64,000 nt of DNA from Patagioenas fasciata. Its lineage: Eukaryota > Chordata > Aves > Columbiformes > Columbidae. Below the pieces are notes generated by a model. That model worked only from the letters and a program-made list of their open reading frames with translations, did not search any database and had not been told where the DNA came from. Positions 13,127 to 23,900 of the stretch are shown here, piece after piece. Every line of letters begins with the position of its first letter. Position 1 is the first letter of the stretch. The stretch spans positions 63,678,049 through 63,742,048 of the forward strand of contig NC_092560.1 in NCBI RefSeq assembly GCF_037038585.1, read 5' to 3'. A program made the position numbers and the translations under genes.

Positions 13127-16100
13127 CCCCATTTTGTGGCTCTCAGGGTTACTCCAGAGCATTGTTCCATTCTGCAAAGAGTGAGTATCAGTGTTTTGCC
13201 TAAGCATACCCCAACTGGAGTGAGGGAGACTCATGTCTCTCAAATTAAAATACTTACTGCAGGTTCTTCCCCTCGTTGCTTCACAGGCTGTGCCTCTCAT
13301 GGGTTACATTGCCAGTTTCAGTTTCTCTGGTTCTCTAAATTTCACACAAGATACTGCCTTAACTGAGGTAAATTTCCCCAAGATAATTGCTCATCCACAC
13401 AGTTAATGCACCACTTGAGATATGTAGCATGTTACTTCTTGGGCATAATTCCCCACATAGCATGTCCCCATCAATGAGATAAATAATATATTTACGCACA
13501 TATGTGTATACAAATGGTTGTCACACAAAGCTGATCTCAGTTACTTTAGCATGTGACCTGTTAATGTCAATTTGAACTATCAGGTTTTGTCATATATTTT
13601 TTGTCAGTGCAACGCAGAACACTCCTTTCCAAATAAATTTCTAGGCAATCCTCAGCACTCAAGGATAATCTGCCTTGTGGTCTTCACCAGCAGTGGTGTC
13701 ACTGGAGGATGAAGAAGAGTCTTCTGTGAACTGGGAGCCTGCTATGCTGACATAGTCAAAATTTTACAAGGATCATGGATCTGGAAGTTCAGCACGGGCT
13801 GTTTAGTAAATTAACAAACCAGGAAGTATTTTCCACCTTACTACATATGGACAATTTATAATGAGCTGGCAACTCCACTATTAGGCTTATTTTTGCATTA
13901 TCATATTTCCTCAAAATCTCTATATACTGTTTACATGCAGGGGTTGGGGGGAAGGTTCAAGCCACAAAATGTTTAAAGGTTGTTTTTACAACGGAAAACT
14001 GTCTAGCCCAACAATTCAACATTCATGAGAAACTGTAAAACAGCACCTGAAGCACAGCTGTACGGATAACAGCATGAGTGGGAAGAGACCAGCAGAATTG
14101 CTTTATGAAATGTGAAAATTTCCAAACTAGAGAGAGGAAGAGATTTAAAAGTCTCCTACGCTCCTACCTTGAAAGCTTCAGGATTTTAAGGACGCAAAGA
14201 GCTGCAATTACAAGCAGGAGAGAGAAAGCAGATTTCTATAATAAAGCAGAGAGGAGACAAGTTCGCCTCTCCGAGAGCCAGCTAAATTTGCAAGACTGCA
14301 AACAGAAAGGAGTGCTTTGACTTGTGGTACACATTACATCATCATCTAGTTCGACACAAAAGGAGACCCCTCTGTGCTCTATTTACCGAGCTGATTTTTA
14401 GACGAAAGCCATCCCAACCACTTTCATACTTCTCAGTGGCTGCGAGACAGAACGTACTATGTTCCCAGTCTGGGTGTCACTCAAGCTGCTCAGCCGAGAG
14501 CAATCCCTTTGGCAAAAACTCCACATGCATCATTTTGTCTGCCTCGTCAGAGGAAACACAGAAACACAAATTGCCATCCACCAACTCTGACATGGCTGAC
14601 AGTCATCCCACCACAGAGGAAAAAATAATCTGCATTTTGAATTATTGTTTTCCAGATGTATTATCTTGCATTTGTCAGGGTGACTCCTTGTTATTTCCTG
14701 CTTCTCTTTTTTCAGTGGTGTTTGCAGTATTCATCTGCATCATCTGTTAATTTCATTAACATCCTGTTTAATGATCTCGAAGGGGGTAGCTTAAAGTGAT
14801 GTTACATAAAACCGGACATAAACTCCCTATTCCTGTAGAATCCTACTGATCACCTCCCACTCATCTCTGTGCCCTATTATTTATCATGACCTGTTTCCCC
14901 GTCTTCTGCAAGGGCTCACGCTGTGTTTGCATGACATGCCATTTTCAGGTGAAAATTCCTGACTCACCGGGCCTTAGTTTCACAGTCTGGGATCGCCTCT
15001 GGTTTTCCTTTGACTGCTGCACTGTGCCGTTAAGGAATGAATTAAATTTCTGTAAATCATTACAATAGCAACACAGTTCTGCCCCAGATTTGTGATGCAC
15101 TAGTAAGCTATGGGGACATGGTGCTCTGTAGTTCCATGTTATGGTCAGATTTACTATGTATGTTTGTTAAGATACTTGATCTTTTTCCTCTTTGCTGTCA
15201 CTAAAAACAGTTTATCCAGCTCCCAAGGTTGCATTATCTGAATAACCAGTAATTACCAATGGTGAGTTCCTATTAGCCCCAGTGCTGCTGGTATAGTCCT
15301 GTGTCCACACCTTCAAAGCCTCTGCTGTCACTCCCTGGGCCTGTACTTCTCTATGAAGCATTTCAATTCTAGAGTAATGAATAGTTCATTCAACACAGAA
15401 CAACCAAACAGAATTACTACTCACCATTTACAAAGCCATGAGTTTCCCCATCATTGTACAGAGCTAGGCAAAACCTTTAACAAATGCAGCAGTTGGTTGT
15501 TAGACAGCAGCTAAAGAAGCTCAGACAAGGCCGCAGGCAGCCCAAGACACGTCAAACCCCAAGCAAGTCCTGAGGTCTCTTAGCTTAGTACAAAATCTTG
15601 GCCTGCTACTAGCAATGGCTCCTCCATATTAAAGAGCATCCCGGACTGCACAGCAGATCCACCGAATCAAGCCAAGTAACAGGACAGTCCTGGGCCAGAA
15701 ACACAAGTTTCACAGTCAGGTGCACACTCTGCAAAGCTCAAAAGAGAAACAAGAAGAGACAATTTCCAGTCTAGGAACAACTGTGCCCCTGATGATGTGA
15801 GAAACATCCAGGTGGTCAACAGCATGAAAAGAACAGTACAGACAGTGCCTGAAGACAGAGACTTCCAGAGAAGATCTATAACAAGCTGCAAGTTCCTCAG
15901 CATTTGATCACTACAGAAACCTGCACACTACATGTCACCTAACACCCGGAAGGTAAGTGTCATGGACACCCCTATGTTCTTAAATCAGCCGCAGTGCAGT
16001 CCCAGTGATCTTGATAAGCATTAGTAATGGACTACAAAAGTGCCTAAAGATGATAATTTTCAGTAAAATGTTCCTGAGGCCACTGGAAGAAGAGATGAAT

Positions 16101-17289
16101 AGGAAAGCTGTGGAACAAGAAACAGTGCTGCTTTCATTGTTCTTGGAGTTTCAGGAAGTCAATGTGTGGGCAACACGATCACCACAAGCAAGGCAAGCAC
16201 ACATCTCATTGCAGTATCACAGCTCTTGGCAGGTGTGAATGTAGTAATTAAATCCTAGCGCAGATCAGACCAGATGTACACCTACAGGTGTGTGGCTAGC
16301 CCTGATGCTAAATTAACAGATTATACAGGATTATAGCAGATTATTATTTTTTTTATTATAGAAGAAGAGTTAACGTAAGTGAGAATTCAGGATCAAAACA
16401 CCTAACTGGGACAGGCTGGAAATATGTTTGGAATGTGGAGTATGGAAACGCTGAACACAAGGAGGTCTTGAGGTCTCCCACATCTAACTCTGTTAAAGTC
16501 AGAAGGATTCCTGCTGGACACAAAGGGACAGGGCCATTAAAATAACCCTGAAGCCAAAGCACATGAAGGGAATCCAGCAATTTCTAAGAGAGCCAACTGT
16601 TTTTCCAAAAATTTCTGAGCACAATAACTAGATGCTTACGAACCCTTAAGAAAATTAATACTGAATGAAACATTTCCCTCCCGTACATATGGGAAACCTT
16701 ATGAATTTTCCACCAACCACCAACTTCAATAGTGGCTTAGCTGACTGAAAAAGGAATATATTTGTTACATCTGCTGGCAACCAGAAGCTGTAAAAAGTTG
16801 CCAGCATTTTGGCGCCAAGAGAAAATTCAAAATAATCTGAACAAAATGGTGATACATTTTGAGAAAATGCAATCAAATTCAGTACAAAGGACAAAACTGA
16901 AACCTTGAGAATAATACATAATAATACCAGACAGTGAATTGGCTGGGCAGCAGCGTTGCAGCGGAGGTTCTGGAGTCTGAACGGGATTAGGACCAGAACA
17001 AAATCTGTAATGCCAAACTGCAGAAGAAAAATTGACTGTAATAAGACATGCAAACACTCTTCCTGTTTACTGAATAGTGCTAAAAAAGTAGCTTTCACTG
17101 AAACACTGAATACATTGTGGACAGTACAGTCCAAAAAATGTGGCAAGAGAAATGCAAATAAATGATGAAATGCCAGAAAACATAAAGGAAAACTGAATGA
17201 ATAAGAGGAGACAGGAGAAGATAATAAAATTTCAAACACAATAAAAAGCTGCTGCAAAGGGGAATGTCATAAACTGACTTTCATGGCTA

Positions 17290-17566
17290 CTGGGAACAGG
17301 ATAGGAAATAGTGGGCTTAAATTGTTGCAAACATGTTTTTCTTAGAGATTATGAAAAATTTTCTAATGCTAAGAAGAATGAAGCATTGGAACAGATTGTT
17401 TAGGGAGATGGTGCAGTGTCTACCATAGGAGCCTTTGAAGAACTGATCAAGTGATCCAACAAACATGCCAGAACTGGTTCAGGTATGGCTGTAATTTGAG
17501 TCAAGGATAGATTTCTCAAGGACCCATCCAGTCCAGTTCATCTGTTGCATCTACTATTTCATGATG
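17290..17566 (+). mobile_element. Old CR1 LINE 3' fragment
   Basis: Degraded similarity to the CR1 3' end is visible in order: 'GGGCTTAAATTG' after a GACAGGA-like start, 'GCATTGGAACAGATTG' followed by 'TTTAGGGAGATGG' (the 'ACTGGAACAGGTTGCCTAGGGAGGTGG' block of CR1), and 'CCATCCAGTCCAGTTCATCTG' near the end. Divergence is high and no intact terminal octamer remains, so this is an ancient copy. The DNA just upstream (about 16600-17290) may be more of the same element, but I cannot support it. Confidence 0.55.
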
Positions 17567-19954
17567 TAACAAGGAAAAGGCCAGAGCCCGCAGGAATACT
17601 TCTTTGAAAGAGTAAGAAAAGTCATAAGTACTAGCCCTGACATACAACAGCCCTGCACAATAGCTATGGTTAAAAAAAAAAAAAAAACAAAACAGACAGA
17701 CTTATTGGCTATGCTTTCTGAATCAGCCTTGTATTGAGTTATCTCTCAGAGCACAATCTGAACATAGTGTCTGATCATCAGCCATTAAAAAAACCCAATG
17801 ATAAACTATTGCCAAGGCACTCAAGCAACACATAGATTATGGAGATTCCAATAAGCTGATCTGAGTGTAAGACACTGCTGCCAAAGCGGGAGACTGTCAG
17901 CACGCTCCAATACCTTTGCACGTAGGATGGAAAGCTCTGACAACCGAAGCAAATTTCAACCAGGATGATATGCTACAGACAGAGAAATATCTTGTGTTTC
18001 AGAGCTATCCAGACTGCATGAAACAATTAGACAGAGGAGTCCCAGAGGATGAATGAATTGCATATTGTATACAAAATTGTGTTTTAATGAGATTAGCCCA
18101 AAATCCTAGCAGATTTAAAAACTGATGTAATAAGATGTGTCTGTGCTCCAATGCCAGGCAACCATAAGAATATATCTGCTAGCCAACTATACAACTTTCA
18201 CGTACATTTATCCATGAAACAGTTCAACAGATGAGAACAGCTCAGGGATCAACAACAGGGGATAGAACCTCATGAAATCACAGCTCACCCATTGAAAGAA
18301 GTCAGAACAAGCCTGCTAATTTTTAATAAGGGTAACTGTAGAGTTTTCAGTAAGTTCTCATCACTGAGAGGCAGGCTAGGAGGACACACAGGCATTTAGT
18401 GTGACGAGGAAACAGAAGGGATCTCACAATAGTATTGTGAGTAACAGGCCACATCAAAATTCAGATGTTTCAATATTAAAGGAGGACGTGAGCTCAAGCT
18501 GGACAACCCCAAAGGCATCAGAGGTCAAAGAAATTACTGGATAAAGATCTAACCAAGAGGATGGCATTTGGGCTCAGCAATGTCACTCATTGCAAAACAC
18601 TCCTCAGGATCCAGCAGAGATTGAACTGATAGGACAAAGATTCACCATTCTTTCCATAATACGTATTTTTCTATAGCCCAACAGAGAAGAGGCAGACATG
18701 ACAAAGAAGATCCAGCCATGCATGTGATCAGAAGCAAGGAGTGAATGACTGGAGGCCTCTGGGCATAAATTCACAGTTCTTGCTATCTATCATAAAAACT
18801 AGAGGCAAAAGTAACATCTTCAGTGAATTACAGGCCATAAAAAGTAGACGAGAGAGGAACACGAACAATCATCAAGTAGCTGCAAACAGCCAGAGGAAAA
18901 GTGCCAGGACTCAAAGACAGCCTTGGCAATCTTCTCACCTATTAGCAGAAGACTTAAAAAATAAGATAAAGGAATAAGGAACATAGGACAAGACAAAGGA
19001 CTACAGAGCAAAATTAAGACCTCTATATCAATGGTAGCTAGGCTGACCACCAGCTGGTGGGCTGCAACCATTTGTCAGTAAAAGCCTTGGTCTGATGGAC
19101 AGGCATGTAGTACTTAACAGATGGTCTTAACTGATCATTAGCACAAGGGACAAAAGACCAGAAATTGCTATAAAGAACAATCTAGAAGCTGCATAGAACA
19201 TGAAGAAAAATCCAGGTTTGGAGAAAGCACCATGGAAGCCATTCTGCATGCCAAAATCCTACTGATGATTGTGGCACCTCTGTAAGCAAGTCTTTTACGG
19301 AAACAAGCTTGCTGTTCCAAGTATGGTCAAGTAGACTGTTCTTACCTCCTTCCCAACTGGATTAACTCTTACCTTTGAGCTGTTCAAGATTAAAAACTGC
19401 TTTTAAAAATGCATTCGAATTTCTCTTGTTGGTGAACATGCCATGAAAATCCAGTGTAAAGACTACAGCAAACCAACCAAGCCAAGAGTTAGAGTACAAT
19501 TTAAGTTAGTTTTAAATCTTTTTAATACACATCTGCACAGGCACTGTTTTAAATTATACACTGCTAAAACAGACATTCAAGACAACTAACCACTGTAAGT
19601 AACAATGATGAACCCTTAGAGAAATTCTAACATAACTTTTGCAGGGTTCACTTATGAATTCATTCTTCTAATAATCAGAAAACAAGATCTAGCTGATATA
19701 AATAACTAATATAAAAGGAGCAGCTTCATTCAAGCTCAGAGCTCTGCCTTTCCCTGCAGCTCTGCTCCCTAAGCCATGCTGCCTCAGTAAACAACTAAGA
19801 ATAGACATGATAAAGTGTTAATATTCAGACTAAAACCAAGGACATATTAATCCTTTAACAAGATTTTATTCAAGATTTTATAGAGATTTGAAAATACATT
19901 GTTTGGTACTGCATTATTCAGATGAAAAAAAAAGAAAACAAAAAGTAGCTTTAA
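17567..19954. other. Intergenic, purine-rich, no gene recognised
   Basis: The plus strand is A/G-rich over much of this stretch. It contains an A16 run (17672-17687) and no convincing ORF. The texture resembles very old repeat DNA, but no family can be named. WDR70 transcription probably ends at the right edge. Confidence 0.4.
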
Positions 19955-19968
19955 AAGAAAACATGCCA

Positions 19969-19981
19969 TTTAATCTTTATT
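19969..19981 (-). terminator. Candidate polyadenylation signals of WDR70 (AATAAA and ATTAAA)
   Basis: On the minus strand the sequence reads AATAAAGATTAAATGG, putting a canonical and a variant hexamer next to each other. A T-rich stretch follows (GTTTTCTTTTAAAG), as expected downstream of a cleavage site. A second AATAAA lies at 19870-19865. The choice among them cannot be decided from sequence alone. Confidence 0.4.
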
Positions 19982-20310
19982 TGCTGAGGAGCACATTGCA
20001 TAGTGAGGTCTTTTGCAGATCTTAACATACACTATTGTTCATCTGGTACCTCTTCTCCTCCACTTACTGTCCAGCTAGGTGTTAAGTTCTTCATTACAGC
20101 TGCAATTGTAAATTAAGCATTGATTTGCTATTCTACATAAGTACATACTAAAAAATTTTTACAAGGGACAAAGACAAGTTGTGGTTTGCGTAGTGAGGTT
20201 TCACTCTTATCGAAAGACTATACTGAGTGAAAGCATTGGAAATATTTTGTCATGGGAATGTTTTGCCAATGCTCATTATACCCTTTCACAGTGAGGCTTA
20301 CTTTTCACAA

Positions 20311-20468
20311 TATCACAGTATCACAGTGTATTTGGTATTGGAACCTCAAAAGATCATCCAGTCCAATCCCCCTGCTGGAGCAGGAACGCCTAGGTGAGGG
20401 CGCACAGGAATGTGTCCAGGCGGGTTTTGAATTTCTCCAGAGTAGGAGACTCCACAACCTCCCTGGGC
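20311..20468 (-). mobile_element. CR1 LINE 3' tail fragment inside predicted WDR70 3' UTR
   Basis: Antisense CR1 3' end. It starts with the terminal repeat remnant TATCACAGTATCACAGTG, followed by the conserved blocks 'AGATCATCCAGTCCAATCCC', 'CTGGAGCAGGAACGCCTAGG', 'GTGTCCAGGCGGGTTTTGAA' and 'GAGACTCCACAACCTCCCTGG'. It is close to the consensus I remember, so it is a relatively young, 5'-truncated copy of about 160 bp. It lies in the same orientation as WDR70 transcription. Confidence 0.85.
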
Positions 20469-20521
20469 TTGAAATGATTGAACACTTCCATGACACAGCA
20501 TTTATAAAGCTAGCAGAAATT

Positions 20522-20551
20522 AAAAAAAAAAAAAAAAGAAAAAAGAAAAAA
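20522..20551. repeat. A/G-rich low-complexity run
   Basis: About 30 nt of A with three G interruptions. On the WDR70 strand this is a T-rich tract within the predicted 3' UTR. Confidence 0.8.
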
Positions 20552-20835
20552 AGCAAAATTCACTACAGTTCTGTTTACAGAGATATTTTTCACTTTAATC
20601 ACAAAACTAAAAAACTGACATACACAGGAGTTCTTTGCACAACAAAATTAATTCCTTATTACAAAATTCAGATGTGGAATTAAAATCCAGTGTAATACAA
20701 CAATCTTTTTTTACAATGTAGCAAGTTTTATAAACTGAAGTAATTTCTGCTTTCAAATTTTGATTCACTACCCAAAATAAATAAATGCTGCACTTTGTTT
20801 CAAATGCTCTAAAACTATTATTTAAACAATTTTTT

Positions 20836-20920
20836 TCAAATTTTACGTTTTTTCCACTCTGGCTTGTCTGTTTCATCATCTTCTGGTTCCACTTCGGCAA
20901 AAACGGTTTTTGGCTGTGTT
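20836..20920 (-). CDS. WDR70: WDR70 terminal coding exon (acidic patch, KKRKI C-terminus, TGA stop)
   Basis: The 85-nt coding part of the last exon, entering in phase 2. It encodes [20 protein letters not shown] and ends EWKKRKI before TGA (20838-20836). An acidic patch next to a basic KKRK end is the known WDR70 C-terminus. The acceptor is TGTTTTCTAG. The exon continues into the 3' UTR. Confidence 0.94.
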
Positions 20921-23900
20921 CTAGAAAACATTAAAAATATGAAAATAATGATCAGTCTGTAATTCTTTATCAGAAACTATATTAGACATGCACTAGACAC
21001 AAATGACATCCTTTCCATACTTAAAAAAAGAGCATCCTTGACTTGCCCATTTTTCATTTTCAGCATAAAGCTCTGAGCTAGCCCTCTAAGAACTGAAGAA
21101 ACTTGCAGCTCTCCGGCAAGGAACAAGCATAACAAACACACATCTTTTGCAAGTATTATTTCCTTGTCAGCTCACAATCATTATCTACGTATTCCATGAA
21201 TAAAATTAAAATACAAGAACAAAACAATTTAATACAATGCTAGAATGCTAGCCACAGATCTTCTTATTCCATGAGTTTAAAAAAAGCAACCTCCATTTTG
21301 AAACATCGTAGTCACTGTAGTATACAGCAGCCAGTAAGTGAAAACAGAACAGCTAAGCCAGGCTTCTGGCTTAGCCTATGCATAAAAAACCAGTTTCTCC
21401 TCCATGCACTTTATCTAGCACTACTATAACACAAAAAAACCCTAATGGTCTTCATATGAGAACACAGTGTATCCTACAGTCAAGCTTGACGGTATCTATT
21501 TCTTCACTGTTTACTTGTACTTTAAATAACACTTAAACTTTATAAAAATAATTATTGATTACTTTTTAAACGAACACAGTATCAAGCAGCATTTCAATAA
21601 ACTGTTTGGACATTGAGTTCCCCTGTTTTACACTTTAAGCACCGCACAGTCTCCTTTTCCAACCTAATTCTCAGCACAATAACTGCGGAGCTGGAACTTC
21701 TAGATTTCTGATGCTAGTTGTGCTCTACTTCTCATTACAACAGACATGACAAAGTATAAAATGCAGCCAAGGCAGTCATCATCTAATTTATGTATTAACT
21801 AATGTTTTTACAGTGGTCTAAGGACGTGAAGCACTATTATTGTAACAACTGTTATTTGGCAGACTCTACCAAATGTATAAACCTTAACAAAATTGTGTCT
21901 GCCTTACTTAACACAATAGGCATAATTTGATTTTGCCACTGACTGCAAAAAGTAATAGCAAGTCACCAGCTAGTACAGTCCAGGATTCCCCATTTGTTAA
22001 ATACGTGGCACAAAATAGATTTAAAGTCACCAAACCTAGTCAAAGACAACTTCCTGTCTATATAGGATCCTTCTATCAGCCTGCCTTCTCTCCCGTTCTC
22101 CAGACTTGCCATGGAGGTGAGGAGCATACTAAGATGTCCCATAGATGGTCCTGCTGCAGGACTCTATCATCGAGACGCGGTCCCTGGGTGCAGGTTGTAC
22201 GTTTCATTACACCTAAGCAGACATTGTAGCCAGATGAGGACCAAGACTACTGAAAGTTAGATGGTACTCCATGGAAAGCAGAACTGAGATAAAAAAAAAC
22301 CCAAACCTTCAACTGAAAAAATAATTAGAAAATAATTACATAAACTCTATTTAACCAGTCACTGAAGGAGGATTTAAAAAAAAAAAAAATCAACATTAGA
22401 TTCAAAACAGACACCAGGGATGAACGCTTTATTGGTCGAAATACTGGACTTGGTTAGCTGTTGAAGATATGGAACATATGGAACCTTCTTCTCTTTTTTC
22501 AAAACATAGTGATGGAAGTTTATTTAGCCCATTTTAACCTGCCTTTTATTAGAACAGACAAAAAGTATCTAAATGCCATTTGGATCCCATCAGGTCAGTA
22601 TTGAGACACTTCTTAGGAAAGCATAACTAATTAACTATTAATCTGTAATTTTTGAATGCAAAACCTGCAACTGCCATAATTTTGGTTAGAAACTTCCAAC
22701 CGAGAAGAATGAGTTAATTTGTGAAGCAGCAGTAGAATCTACATATTTTCCAGGAGAGGAGTGGCATGGAGAAACTTCAGCTAATGCAAGTATACTATGG
22801 AGTCCAGTAAAGCCAGGTGTGGGATGGGTGGGTTAAAAAGAAAAAAAAAGAAAAAAAAATCTGTATCATAATCTAGCAGTGACCAGCTAAAGGAAAAACA
22901 CAGAGAGGAAATCAAGTCTGCTTGCTATCTAGTTTCTTAAAATAAGCATGAAATGGCTGTAGCCTCAGCTCAGCTGAAATGTAAACTGTTCCACCTCCAC
23001 AAGCGGTAACTGGGGCACCTAGGGTGATTCATATGCCTGACCATTTTAAAGACATAAGCATAGAAAACACTGGTTTTGTTATAGCATTATCAGCAGTGAT
23101 CATTTAATTTAAACACAAATTTTTCTGCCTAGTAACTGCACTAGAGATTGCTAATGCAGTAGGAGTTTGCTGCATTATTAATATTTATATAAAAATTATC
23201 AAAACAGGTTTTCTACTTCAAAATATTTTATTTCCGAGGGCTAAATAATACCTGTGTAAAGATAAGTTCTTTTTCCACATCAACTTTCTTGGTTTTATTA
23301 ATCATTGAACTTGGAGTGTGCTTCAGTTTATTATGGATTTGCTTGGCAGATCCTATGGGAGATTGCCATGGAGGGCAACGGGGCCCAGAAGAGCTGGTTG
23401 ATCTTTGAGGACAACCTCCTCAAAACACATTCCATCCTATGTGCAGAAAGTGAAGTCTAGCACAAGGCTAGTATGGATGCGCAGGTATCCCCTGACTGAG
23501 CTAAACCCCAAAAAGCAAGAACACAGACAGAGGAAGCAGGGACAAAGTTGGCCAAGAGGAACAGAGGCATTGCATCAACATGTAGGAACTGAGTTAGGAA
23601 AGCGAAAGCTCAGGTGGAGTTGAAACTGGAAAGAAATGTGAAAGGCAATACTAAGGGCTTCTACAGCTACACTGATAGCCAAAAGAATGCTACGGAAAAT
23701 GTGCTCAATGGGGCAGGTAACCCACTAACACAGGGTATGGAAAAGGTCAAGATACTCAGCTTTTTTTGGCTACATTTTCCTTGAGAAGGTCTGTCCTCAG
23801 CTCTCTGAGGACCCCTATACTACCAGCAGAGTCTTTGGGAGGGAATGAGGCATGACCAACAGAAGACGAAGAAAGAGACAGGGAGTACATAGCACACTGG

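Larger units (their letters stand above)
1..17289. other. Intergenic flank, no gene recognised
   Basis: Scanning both strands shows only short random ORFs (up to about 140 codons) without recognisable domains or splice-framed exons. It holds simple repeats (GA-rich at 7689-7735, (CAAA)-type tracts at 10523-10571 and 12389-12470, T16 at 13111-13126) and otherwise unique-looking AT-rich DNA. In human the gene convergent with WDR70 is GDNF, so this flank probably leads to the GDNF 3' end. No GDNF coding sequence, in particular no cystine-knot exon, is visible here. Confidence 0.6.
19955..20835 (-). other. WDR70: Predicted WDR70 3' UTR
   Basis: This is the sequence following the TGA. The first canonical AATAAA on the minus strand downstream of the stop is at 19981-19976, with an ATTAAA a few bases further on, which would give a 3' UTR of roughly 880 nt. 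A non-canonical ATTAAA at 20599-20594 could give a shorter form ending upstream of most of the repeat content. The long form contains a CR1 tail fragment (20311-20468) and an A/G-rich run (20522-20551). The end point is inferred; no transcript evidence is available. Confidence 0.4.

Noticed and set aside
14322-14750. A 142-codon plus-strand open frame in the intergenic flank
   Set aside because: No recognisable domain, no splice or promoter context, and composition like the surrounding non-coding DNA.
14600-14900. Possible antisense ancient CR1/L3-like sequence around 'CATTAACATCCTGTTTAATG'
   Set aside because: The resemblance is limited to a short stretch and is too weak to support without an alignment.
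16655-17257. A 200-codon open frame on the minus strand, the longest in the window
   Set aside because: It is hydrophobic and Phe/Leu-rich because it reads the complement of an A-rich strand. It has no recognisable domain and sits beside an old CR1 tail. Judged a chance ORF.
1-19954. GDNF coding exons, expected next to WDR70
   Set aside because: No open frame resembling the GDNF mature domain or its conserved cysteines was found on either strand. GDNF probably lies left of the window.
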